From Bacteroidales bacterium M5 (GTDB lineage: Bacteria > Bacteroidota > Bacteroidia > Bacteroidales > Muribaculaceae), in assembly GCA_001689535.1 (NCBI GenBank), contig LUJP01000041.1, positions 1 through 56,815 of the forward strand: a DNA stretch of 56,815 bases. Direction: 5' to 3'. The first letter of the stretch is position 1; each line of letters opens with the position of its first letter. The notes under the pieces are model-generated. The model saw only the letters and a program-made list of their open reading frames with translations. It was not told the origin of the DNA and ran no database searches. Of the stretch, positions 26,867 through 35,024 are shown piece after piece. The position numbers were made by a program, and so were the translations under genes.

Positions 26867-26870
26867 AGGG

Positions 26871-26899
26871 CTGGGAACGTCGGCCTCCGGCCGTCGAAT
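26871..26899. repeat. Interspersed hairpin repeat, copy 2
   Basis: It is identical to 2667-2695 except for one loop base (28 of 29). Both copies are followed by a similar TCCA...CGGATCG stretch, nearer in this copy, which suggests a longer ancestral element with an indel. It is directly preceded by the three-way-junction element, which copy 1 lacks. Confidence 0.7.
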
Positions 26900-26935
26900 C
26901 TCCATTCCGGATCGCATAGACTTCCCTACAAAGAA

Positions 26936-28600
26936 TCAGTCGGCGTGCTGATACAGATACCGCTTGATCGACCGCTTAGGTGTCTTCTCAAACTCCTCGT
27001 TCATCATCTTTATGCGCGATACCTTGCTGTAAGCAGGCACAGCCTGATTCAGAGCCTCAAGATTCTCCTCCATCTTCTGTGCCAGGCCTGCCTCATCAAT
27101 ATTCTCACGGGCAGCATTATCATAATCGGGATAAACGAGGGCCACAAGCTTTCCTCCGTCAGAGATCACAATAGATTCTCCCACATAAGGCAGATTATTA
27201 AGAATCTCTTCTATTTCCTCGGGATATATGTTCTGTCCCGACGGACCCAGAATCATATTCTTGTTGCGGCCACGGAGAAATATGAAGCCGTCCTCATCCA
27301 CTGTTCCGATATCGCCCGTGTTTAGCCAGCCGTCAATATCCAGCACCTCCTTGGTAGCAGACGGATTGCGATAATAACCCTTCATCACATTCTGACCGCG
27401 AACATATATCACTCCGGCCACTCTCGAAGCCTCCGGCGAGGCCACCTTTACCTCCATTCGGTCCACGACCTTGCCGCACGACCCCTGTTTGTATTCCGAA
27501 GCCGATGCGTAGGAAATAAGCGGAGCGCATTCAGTCATACCGTAACCCACGGTAAACGGAAAATCAATCCGGCGAAGGAATGCCTCAACATCCTTGTTGA
27601 GAGCGGCCCCACCTATTATAAGTTCCTGGAGATTGCCTCCGAAAGTCTCGTAAAGTTTATCCTTGATTTTACCGAGAAGACGGTCGTCGACAAACGGCAC
27701 CTTCAGGAGTATTTTCATCATGGGCTTCTCAAGCAGCGGAAACACATTTCCTTTAATCATCTTCTCAATAATCAGAGGAACGGCCACAATCATCTTGGGC
27801 TTTATCTGCTCGAAGGCCGTCTTGATTACGCGCGGCGAAGGAGTGCGGGTCAGGAAATTGATATGGCATCCTCTTACAAACGGGAATATCACATCTATCA
27901 TCAGGCCATACATGTGAGCCATTGGTAGCATGCTCACCAAATTGTCACCCGCCTCAAGAAATTTGAGGTGCTCGTTACAGAAAATGAGGTTTGAACCCAG
28001 ATTCCGATAAGTCAGCATCACGCCTTTCGACAATCCGGTACTACCTGAGGTATAGTTGATTAATGCCAGTTCGTCAAGCTCCGGAATGAAAATTTCCAGA
28101 TCGGAAGGCACATATCGTTCCGGGAATTTGCAGCCGAACAGTTCGTTAAGCTTAAGTCTGGCTTCGTCAAGAGCCTGGCTTCTCGACATCAGAAGGCTGA
28201 AATCTGACATTCTGAGAACTCCCGACAATCCGGTCATGCTGTCCGGGTCAAGATTTTCCCATACCGCCTTCTCCACAAACAGCAGCTTAGCCTCGCTGTG
28301 ATTAACGATATGATGGATATTGTCGGGCTTGAACTCGTGGAGCACGGGCACGGCAACAGCTCCGTAGGTCAGTATGCCGAAAAAGGCCACGGCCCACTGG
28401 GCTGAATTGCGGCCGCAGAGAGCCACCTTGTCACCCGGCTCCACGCCGCTGTGTTTAAAAAGAATATGTAGTTTTTCAATCTTTCGTGATACATCCTTAT
28501 AGCTGAAAGAGACTCCGTCAAGATCTGTCAGAGCCTGTCGTTCGCTATTGTCCGTCATGCTCTTCTTTAGCAGTTCGTTTAGATGCGGATATTGTTCCAT
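26936..28600 (-). CDS. AMP-dependent long-chain acyl-CoA synthetase
   Basis: 554 residues of the adenylate-forming (ANL) superfamily. The P-loop is INYTSGSTGLSKGVML, the A5 region is VGYGMTECAPLISYA, then LNTGDIGTVDEDGFIFLRGRNKNMI, and the catalytic lysine lies in KTPKRSIKRYLY near the C-terminus. It would activate a fatty acid to its CoA or other thioester. The length fits short FadD-type members of Bacteroidetes. It is divergent from the thioredoxin-like gene; a TATATTTG -7 element lies at 28627-28634. Confidence 0.92.
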   Translation of the reverse strand: MEQYPHLNELLKKSMTDNSERQALTDLDGVSFSYKDVSRKIEKLHILFKHSGVEPGDKVALCGRNSAQWAVAFFGILTYGAVAVPVLHEFKPDNIHHIVNHSEAKLLFVEKAVWENLDPDSMTGLSGVLRMSDFSLLMSRSQALDEARLKLNELFGCKFPERYVPSDLEIFIPELDELALINYTSGSTGLSKGVMLTYRNLGSNLIFCNEHLKFLEAGDNLVSMLPMAHMYGLMIDVIFPFVRGCHINFLTRTPSPRVIKTAFEQIKPKMIVAVPLIIEKMIKGNVFPLLEKPMMKILLKVPFVDDRLLGKIKDKLYETFGGNLQELIIGGAALNKDVEAFLRRIDFPFTVGYGMTECAPLISYASASEYKQGSCGKVVDRMEVKVASPEASRVAGVIYVRGQNVMKGYYRNPSATKEVLDIDGWLNTGDIGTVDEDGFIFLRGRNKNMILGPSGQNIYPEEIEEILNNLPYVGESIVISDGGKLVALVYPDYDNAARENIDEAGLAQKMEENLEALNQAVPAYSKVSRIKMMNEEFEKTPKRSIKRYLYQHAD

Positions 28601-28626
28601 AACGGTTTGTGTATTGATTTTAATTT

Positions 28627-28736
28627 CAAATATACTTTATTTTTAATTATCCGACAGCTTTTTCCTTAAAAATCCGCCTTTTTAACCAGTTTTTACCTTC
28701 ATTTTTCATCTACCTCAAAATTAGTGATTAACTTTG
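28627..28736. promoter_or_regulatory. Divergent -7 elements of the acyl-CoA synthetase and thioredoxin-like genes
   Basis: The minus strand has TATATTTG (28627-28634) and the plus strand TAACTTTG (28729-28736), both matching TAnnTTTG in an AT-rich divergent gap. The -33 elements are not obvious. Confidence 0.45.
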
Positions 28737-28799
28737 TAGGAAATATTGCCGTTTTACATCGGCTCTCGATTTAATCTTTTTATAGCCAATCATATTTTT

Positions 28800-29852
28800 A
28801 TGAAATCAAGAATTATTATTCCGGCAGCTGTTGCGCTTCTCCTTGCCTCCTGCGCTAAAAACGAAAATACCGATTACACGGTTACTGTCAATGTACCTTC
28901 TGCCGAAAACGGCTCAATGGCATACCTCGTTGATTACGATTCTTCCGACAAAATAGACAGCACCATCGTTGAAAACGGCACGGCTCACTTCAAGGGAAAG
29001 ATTGCCAAAGCGGTCATGGCCCAGGTGGTATGCGACGGTTCGCGTGCCGGCACAATAGTTCTCGAGCCCGGACAGATTGTTCTTGATTCGGAAACGCGCG
29101 CCGTTTCCGGCTCTCCCCTCAATGAATCCCTGGCCGGCTTCAACAAAGCCGAGAAAGCCATGATGGAAGAATACCGTCAACTCCCCGACGACTCCGTAGG
29201 CATGGCCCGCGCAAAAGAGATCTCAGACCGCCACACTGCCATGTCCGACTCTCTCATAGCCGCCAACAACGACAATGCCCTCGGCTACTATACTTTCCTC
29301 CAGAGCGCCTACGAATGCAATCTTCCCCAGCTCGATTCCATTCTGGCTCTTTACCCCGCTTTCTCGGAAGGCAAACGCATTGCCAAGCTCCGCACAAGCC
29401 TCGTCAAGAAGCAGGAGACCCAGCCCGGCAACATGTTCAAGGATTTCGAAGTCACATACGATGGCAAAACCTCACGCCTGAGCGACTATGTGGGTAAAGG
29501 CAAATATACCCTCGTTGACTTCTGGGCAAGCTGGTGCGGCCCCTGCATCCGTGAGACAGCTGTAATCAAGGAACTCTACAACAAATATTCCGACAAAGGC
29601 CTCGAGGTTCTCGGCGTAGCCGTATGGGACCAGCCCGAAAACACCCTAAAGGCAATCGAGCAGCATCAGCTCCCGTGGAACCAGATTCTCGACGCTCAGA
29701 CAATCCCCACCGACATCTACGGCATCTCCTCCATCCCTTGCATAATCCTCTTCGATCCGCAGGGCAAAATCGTGAGCCGCGACAAGCAGGACGCCGAACT
29801 TACAGCCGATGTGGATGCCGCAATGGCCAACCTCGGTCTTTCGATGGATTAA
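28800..29852 (+). CDS. DUF4369/thioredoxin-like lipoprotein (thiol-disulfide oxidoreductase)
   Basis: 350 residues. The ATG at 28800 is chosen because it gives a clean lipoprotein signal (MKSRIIIPAAVALLLASC, lipobox LASC); an upstream start would add 18 residues before it. Residues 25-130 form a DUF4369 domain and 210-350 an AhpC/TSA-thioredoxin fold with Cys246 and Cys249 in WCGPC. It should act on thiols at the periplasmic face of a membrane, like the ResA/TlpA relatives of Bacteroidetes. It lies 73 bp before pheS. Confidence 0.93.
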   Translation: MKSRIIIPAAVALLLASCAKNENTDYTVTVNVPSAENGSMAYLVDYDSSDKIDSTIVENGTAHFKGKIAKAVMAQVVCDGSRAGTIVLEPGQIVLDSETRAVSGSPLNESLAGFNKAEKAMMEEYRQLPDDSVGMARAKEISDRHTAMSDSLIAANNDNALGYYTFLQSAYECNLPQLDSILALYPAFSEGKRIAKLRTSLVKKQETQPGNMFKDFEVTYDGKTSRLSDYVGKGKYTLVDFWASWCGPCIRETAVIKELYNKYSDKGLEVLGVAVWDQPENTLKAIEQHQLPWNQILDAQTIPTDIYGISSIPCIILFDPQGKIVSRDKQDAELTADVDAAMANLGLSMD

Positions 29853-29925
29853 TTCCGCGTTCCAATATCTCTCTACCCCCCAACTGTTCTCTCCTTTAAT
29901 ATTTGTATAAAACTTTTTAACTCCC

Positions 29926-30945
29926 ATGGTTGAAAAAATACGTCAAATAAAGGAACTTCTCAGCTCCGCCACAGCGTCAACACCCGACGAGGTGGAAGCT
30001 CTTCGCATTAAATACCTCAGCAAGAAAGGCGAGATTTCGCTTCTTTTCAACGATTTCCGCGCCCTTTCGCCCGAAGAGAAGAAGGCTATGGGCCCGGCTA
30101 TAAATGAGCTCAAGGACTTTGCCACCGAGCGCATAAACCAGCTCCGCGTTGCCGTTGAGTCTGTGGATGTCATAGACCCCTCGCTCGACCTCACCCGCAC
30201 TGCCTCACCGATTTCACTCGGCTCGCGTCATCCCCTCTCCATTGTGCGCAACGAGATTATCTCCATATTCTCCCGCCTCGGATTCACCGTGGCAGAAGGT
30301 CCGGAGATAGAAGATGACTGGCACGTGTTCTCCGCGCTGAATTTCGCAGCCGACCATCCGGCACGCGACATGCAGGACACCTTCTTCATACAGCGTAATC
30401 CCGATGTGCTTTTGCGCACCCACACCTCCTCGGTCCAAAGCCGTGTGATGGAGCACTCCAAACCGCCCATCCGCATAATATGCCCCGGCCGTGTGTACCG
30501 CAACGAAGCCATCTCTGCGCGTGCCCACTGCTTCTTCCATCAGGTCGAGGCCCTCTATGTTGACAAAAACGTGTCGTTCGCCGATCTGAAGCAGACCCTG
30601 CTGTATTTCGCTCGTGAAATGTTCGGTCCGAACACCGACATACGCCTGCGCCCGAGCTACTTCCCCTTCACCGAGCCTTCAGCCGAAATGGATATTTCCT
30701 GCAATCTCTGCGGAGGAAAAGGATGCTCATTCTGCAAGGGAACCGGCTGGGTCGAGATTCTCGGCTGCGGCATGGTCGACCCCAATGTGCTCGACGCGTG
30801 CGGCATCGACTCGAAAATCTACAGCGGTTTCGCCCTCGGAATGGGAGTGGAGCGTATTACCAACCTCAAATATCAGGTCAACGACCTCAGAATGTTCTCC
30901 GAAAACGACCGCCGTTTCCTTGAGCAGTTCCAGGCCGCGCATTAA
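29926..30945 (+). CDS. pheS: Phenylalanyl-tRNA synthetase alpha subunit
   Basis: 339 residues of the class II catalytic subunit. The N-terminal coiled coil (1-90) binds tRNA; motif 2 lies around RTHTSSVQSRVM and FHQVEALYVD, and motif 3 in GFALGMGVERI. A Cys-rich loop (CNLCGGKGCSFCKGTGW) is the zinc-ribbon-like variant known in some bacterial PheS. The beta subunit gene is not adjacent, as is usual in Bacteroidetes. Confidence 0.96.
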   Translation: MVEKIRQIKELLSSATASTPDEVEALRIKYLSKKGEISLLFNDFRALSPEEKKAMGPAINELKDFATERINQLRVAVESVDVIDPSLDLTRTASPISLGSRHPLSIVRNEIISIFSRLGFTVAEGPEIEDDWHVFSALNFAADHPARDMQDTFFIQRNPDVLLRTHTSSVQSRVMEHSKPPIRIICPGRVYRNEAISARAHCFFHQVEALYVDKNVSFADLKQTLLYFAREMFGPNTDIRLRPSYFPFTEPSAEMDISCNLCGGKGCSFCKGTGWVEILGCGMVDPNVLDACGIDSKIYSGFALGMGVERITNLKYQVNDLRMFSENDRRFLEQFQAAH

Positions 30946-30995
30946 ACCATTTCAAATATTCCGGGTCTAATTTCTTCAATAAGAAAATAAGCCAA

Positions 30996-31661
30996 TTGAC
31001 CGTTAAACAGAGATATCAGGCAGTAATTGAATGGTTCAGCCGCGAAATGCCCGTGGCTGAGACCGAACTGCACTACGACAATCCCTTCCAGCTGCTTGTG
31101 GCCGTGATACTCTCGGCCCAGTGCACCGACAAACGTGTCAATATGGTGACTCCTCAGCTGTTTGATGCGTTTCCCGATGCATTTGCTCTCGCTGCCGCAA
31201 CTGCCGACGATGTTTTCCCTTATATCCGTTCGGTTTCCTATCCCAACAATAAGACCAAGTCGCTTTTGGGAATGGCCCGCACTCTTGTGGAAAACTTCGG
31301 TGGTGAAGTGCCTTCCGATATCGACTCGCTACTTACTCTCCCCGGTGTCGGCCGGAAAACGGCCAATGTGATTCTGTCGGTTGTGTGGGGAAAAGCGGCA
31401 ATGGCCGTGGACACCCATGTGTTTCGTGTAAGCGAACGCATCGGTCTCACCACAAATTCCCGCACCCCCCTCCAGACCGAGCAGACCCTGATGCGCCATA
31501 TCCCTGCCGAAATTGTGCCAAAGGCCCACCATTGGCTCATTCTTCATGGACGCTACGTATGCAAGGCACGGCGCCCCGATTGCCTAAATTGCGGTCTCAC
31601 CGGCGCGTGTCGCTATTATAACCGCGTGCGTCCTTCCTCCTCCGTCTCTTCCGACGATTAA
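30996..31661 (+). CDS. nth: Endonuclease III
   Basis: 221 residues. This DNA glycosylase/AP lyase removes oxidised pyrimidines. The helix-hairpin-helix LPGVGRKTANVIL, the catalytic Asp in VDTHVFRV, and the [4Fe-4S] ligands C-x6-C-x2-C-x5-C (CKARRPDCLNCGLTGAC) are all present. The start is a TTG at 30996; the next ATG (31047) would remove conserved N-terminal residues, so TTG is preferred. It follows pheS by 50 bp. Confidence 0.95.
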   Translation: MTVKQRYQAVIEWFSREMPVAETELHYDNPFQLLVAVILSAQCTDKRVNMVTPQLFDAFPDAFALAAATADDVFPYIRSVSYPNNKTKSLLGMARTLVENFGGEVPSDIDSLLTLPGVGRKTANVILSVVWGKAAMAVDTHVFRVSERIGLTTNSRTPLQTEQTLMRHIPAEIVPKAHHWLILHGRYVCKARRPDCLNCGLTGACRYYNRVRPSSSVSSDD

Positions 31662-31706
31662 TCCCACTCTATTCTTTCCTCAATTTCTTAAACGCGATTT
31701 TAAGTT

Positions 31707-32153
31707 ATGTATCTTACGCTTAATATGTCTGCCCAACAGCGTGCCGTTGTATCACAGTTCATGCGCTATATATGCGTCGGTATAATGAACACCTGCATCA
31801 CTCTTGTGGTTATTTTCTCCTGCAAAAGTGTTCTTGGCGTAAATCCATGGGTATCCAACGCTCTGGGGTATGTGGCCGGATTCCTCAACTCGTTTATCTG
31901 GAACAAACTCTGGGTGTTCCATTCTAAAAACAACGCTTTGCGCGAAGGAATCAAATTTATCGGTGGCTTCATGCCCTGCTATGGACTCCAGCTTCTGGTG
32001 ACATGGCTTCTTACCACTCACACCTCTCTTGCCTCATGGGAGTTTGACCTTGCCGGATTCACCCTCTCCGGTTACGGTCTGTCCACCCTTCTCGGCATGT
32101 GTTTTTACACTCTGAGCAACTTTATTTATAACCGCGTTGTTACGTTCAAGTAA
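31707..32153 (+). CDS. GtrA-like membrane protein
   Basis: 148 residues with four membrane helices and the GtrA signature (RYICVGIMNTCITLVV, GFLNSFIWNKLWVF, and the C-terminal FIYNRVVTF). Family members help move lipid-linked sugars across the inner membrane or act beside cell-wall glycosyltransferases. A second methionine at 31725 is an alternative start. It sits between nth and tilS in a plus-strand run with short gaps. Confidence 0.9.
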   Translation: MYLTLNMSAQQRAVVSQFMRYICVGIMNTCITLVVIFSCKSVLGVNPWVSNALGYVAGFLNSFIWNKLWVFHSKNNALREGIKFIGGFMPCYGLQLLVTWLLTTHTSLASWEFDLAGFTLSGYGLSTLLGMCFYTLSNFIYNRVVTFK

Positions 32154-32183
32154 CAATCCGGTTGTCACTCACGTTCTTTCATA

Positions 32184-33536
32184 ATGTCGGCTGACATCAC
32201 TTTTCGCCATTCGCTTGAGAAAAAAGTGGCTGACGTAGTTTTCGCCCGTGGACTTCTTTCCGCGGGCGAACGCGTAATAGTGGCATTGAGCGGAGGGGCT
32301 GACTCCGTGGCTCTTCTTTGTGCCCTCCATGCACTCCGGTTCCATTGCGTGGCTGCCCACTGTAATTTTCATCTTCGTGGCGAAGAAAGCATACGTGATG
32401 AAAGATATGCCCGTGACATTGCCCGGCGCCTTGGCTGCGATTTCCGGAAAATTGATTTTGACGTCGATGAATATCGCCGTCTTTCTCCCGGTACCCCCTC
32501 TTTGGAAATGGCCTGTCGCGATCTGCGTTACCATTGGTTCGACGGTCTGAGGGCCGACACAGGAATAAGAAGAATCGCCGTCGCCCATAATGCCGATGAC
32601 AATGCCGAGACACTCCTTCTGAATCTCCTCCGGGGTTCTTCCCTGGCTGGGCTGAGGGGTATGCGGCCGCTCAACGCCAGCGGCATTATCCGTCCTCTCC
32701 TTGAGGTGTCGCGAATGGAAATCGAAGATTATCTTCGCACCATTGAAGTGAATTTCATCACGGATTCATCGAATCTTTCCGACGATTTCACTCGCAACCG
32801 GATCCGTCACCACGTTATCCCGGCCCTACAGTATGCTGCCGGAGAAGGCAAGAATGCATTAAACGCCCTAACCTCCTCGCTCAGACTTCTCAGCGAAAAC
32901 CACGATTTTTATCGCTATACTATCGAGGAAAAACGTGCGCACTACACCCTCCCGAATGGCGGCATAGACCTCAACAAGCTTATCGCCTCGGAATCTCACG
33001 CCGCTTTGCTTCTGTATGAATGGCTGGCTCCCGAAGGCTTTACGCGCTCGCAGACCGACGATATGCTTGCCTCAGCCGACCGTTCCGGACGGAAATTCAT
33101 ATCTCCTGCCGGAAATATACTGATTTCATCCCGGGGTGTCCTCCTCAGAAGCGACGACAGTGTTGCTTCCCACCCTGAGAGAAGATTCCATTACGAACTC
33201 ATCTCCCCTGATGCGTTCCATCCGGTCCGTGACCCTTTCTGCGCTTATTTCGATGCGGAGGCGCTTGAAAAATCCGGTTCCATTGACGTCAGGTTCTGGA
33301 AAGAGGGCGACCGCCTTCTGCCTTTCGGCATGAAAGGTTCGCGGCTTGTCAGCGATATTTTTTCCGATGCCAAGCTCTCTCTCACCCAAAAACAGGCTCT
33401 CCCGCTGCTCACGCATACGGACCATACAGGACGCGAAGTCATCCTGTGGCTCCCCGGACTTCGGGCCTCACGGAATTTCCCTGTCACACCCTCCACGAGC
33501 TCCATACTGCGGATAACATATACTCCCGACCAGTAA
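32184..33536 (+). CDS. tilS: tRNA(Ile)-lysidine synthetase
   Basis: 450 residues. It modifies C34 of the AUA-reading tRNA-Ile to lysidine. The PP-loop SGGADS is at residues 36-41, followed by HCNFHLRGEES and AHNADDNAETLLLNLLRG. The C-terminal third matches the TilS substrate-binding domains (FWKEGDRLLPFGMKGSRLVSDIFSDAK). It is essential in most bacteria and full length here. Confidence 0.95.
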   Translation: MSADITFRHSLEKKVADVVFARGLLSAGERVIVALSGGADSVALLCALHALRFHCVAAHCNFHLRGEESIRDERYARDIARRLGCDFRKIDFDVDEYRRLSPGTPSLEMACRDLRYHWFDGLRADTGIRRIAVAHNADDNAETLLLNLLRGSSLAGLRGMRPLNASGIIRPLLEVSRMEIEDYLRTIEVNFITDSSNLSDDFTRNRIRHHVIPALQYAAGEGKNALNALTSSLRLLSENHDFYRYTIEEKRAHYTLPNGGIDLNKLIASESHAALLLYEWLAPEGFTRSQTDDMLASADRSGRKFISPAGNILISSRGVLLRSDDSVASHPERRFHYELISPDAFHPVRDPFCAYFDAEALEKSGSIDVRFWKEGDRLLPFGMKGSRLVSDIFSDAKLSLTQKQALPLLTHTDHTGREVILWLPGLRASRNFPVTPSTSSILRITYTPDQ

Positions 33537-33579
33537 CCCCGATTAACTATTTTAATGGCACGTTTCGGAAAAATGTCAT

Positions 33580-33587
33580 TAACTTTG
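33580..33587 (+). promoter_or_regulatory. tdk -7 element
   Basis: TAACTTTG 29 bp before the tdk start matches TAnnTTTG; the -33 element is weak. Confidence 0.45.
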
Positions 33588-33616
33588 CCCCCACAAACCA
33601 TAGCACTTCCTAAGAA

Positions 33617-34258
33617 ATGAATCGATCAGGCAAACTATATTTCCGCTACGGCACAATGGGTTCCGCCAAAACAGCGCTTCTTCTCACCCAGGCCTATAAC
33701 TTTGAAGAACGCGGCCTTAGATATGCATGTCTTAAACCTGCCATTGACACCCGCGAGGCTTCCAATATTATCCGCTCACGCATCGGCATCCAGCGTGAAT
33801 GCCGGTGGATTTTGCCTGATACTGACCTTTACATGCTCGCCCAGGAAATGTTTGAGGCCGAGATGACGGTGATTGACTGGTTTCTTGTCGACGAGGCCCA
33901 GTTCCTTTCGAGCGAACAAGTTGACCAGCTCGCGCGTATAGTAGATGATTACGGTAGCAACGTGATATGCTACGGTCTGCGCACAGATTTCAAAAGCCAC
34001 CTCTTCGAGGGCTCGCGGCGCCTGTTCGAGCTTGCCGATTCCATTGATGAGATAAAGTCCACATGTAACTGCGGGCAGAAAACCATCATCAACGCACGAA
34101 TAGACGCCAACGGCGACTTTGTTGAAGATGGGGCCCAGGTGGAAATCGGAGGCGACGACCGTTACATAGCGGTGTGCCGCAAGTGCTGGCGCAACAAACG
34201 CATCGAGCAGATGGCACGCCACGCTCTCCCATTTCCCGATTTAAAATTCAGACGATGA
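33617..34258 (+). CDS. tdk: Thymidine kinase
   Basis: 213 residues of the type II (zinc) thymidine kinase family, which salvages thymidine to dTMP. The P-loop is GTMGSAKT (12-19), a variant of the usual GPMFSGKT; DEAQFL is the Walker B segment, and the structural zinc is held by CNC and CRKC near the C-terminus. Its stop overlaps the next start as ATGA, so the downstream DUF3108 gene is translationally coupled. Confidence 0.95.
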   Translation: MNRSGKLYFRYGTMGSAKTALLLTQAYNFEERGLRYACLKPAIDTREASNIIRSRIGIQRECRWILPDTDLYMLAQEMFEAEMTVIDWFLVDEAQFLSSEQVDQLARIVDDYGSNVICYGLRTDFKSHLFEGSRRLFELADSIDEIKSTCNCGQKTIINARIDANGDFVEDGAQVEIGGDDRYIAVCRKCWRNKRIEQMARHALPFPDLKFRR

Positions 34259-35016
34259 AAAAATTCCTATTATCCTGTATAGCTCTCTTAATTTCCATCT
34301 CAGGCATTCTCGCCTCAGAAACTCCGCAGGAGACACTCCGTTACAAAGTATTGTATAAATGGGGACTGATCCAGAAACAGGCCGGCAACGCCACAATCAC
34401 TCTCACCCGAATCCCTGACGGCTATAAAGCTTGTCTTTATGCCCGGAGCGAACCGTGGGCCGACCATTTCTATCGGCTGCGCGACACACTTTACACAAGC
34501 ATGCGCCCAACCGACATGACCCCTACCCGTTATGAACGGCTCTCAAACGAAAATGGACGATATACCCACGATATTGTCAAGTTCACTCGCCATGCCGATT
34601 CTGTAAAGGGTGTGTCCACCCGACTACGCCGTCCTAAAAACAGCGACAAGACCATCAAAACTGTTACCAAGCTTTCTGCCGAAGGTGTTGCAGTTGACTT
34701 CCTCAGTTCATTCTACTATCTGCGCAAACTAGATTTCGACTCCTTCATCCAGAATCAGTCGGTAAGTCTAAACATCTTCTCTGGCAAGAAAAAAGAGATT
34801 CTCACCATCACCTATATCAAGAAAGAAAACGTCAAGATAGACAATAAGATTTATCCTGCCATAAAACTTGTGTTCCGTTTCACATCCAACGGACGAATCG
34901 AATCATCCTCTCCACTCGAAGCCTGGATTTCCGACGACGCCCAGCGGATTCCGCTCAAAGTTGTTGGACAGCTCAAGATCGGTAAAATCCAATGCTTCTA
35001 TATCCCCGACAAATAA
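34255..35016 (+). CDS. Secreted DUF3108 protein
   Basis: 253 residues. The start at 34255 is set by the ATGA overlap with tdk and by the signal peptide that begins there (about 1-21, ending ILASE). The mature part fits DUF3108: LRYKVLYKWGLIQKQAGNATITL at the start and PLEAWISDDAQRIPLKV near the end, a beta-rich periplasmic domain. No function is known. Coupling to tdk and to the nucleotidase 8 bp downstream is notable. Confidence 0.88.
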   Translation: MKKFLLSCIALLISISGILASETPQETLRYKVLYKWGLIQKQAGNATITLTRIPDGYKACLYARSEPWADHFYRLRDTLYTSMRPTDMTPTRYERLSNENGRYTHDIVKFTRHADSVKGVSTRLRRPKNSDKTIKTVTKLSAEGVAVDFLSSFYYLRKLDFDSFIQNQSVSLNIFSGKKKEILTITYIKKENVKIDNKIYPAIKLVFRFTSNGRIESSSPLEAWISDDAQRIPLKVVGQLKIGKIQCFYIPDK

Positions 35017-35024
35017 CCTGAGTC

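Noticed and set aside
26858..27325. Plus-strand ORF of 155 codons starting in the repeat
   Set aside because: It is antisense to the acyl-CoA synthetase gene; its first residues are only a translation of the hairpin repeat, as is a similar stretch at 2660.
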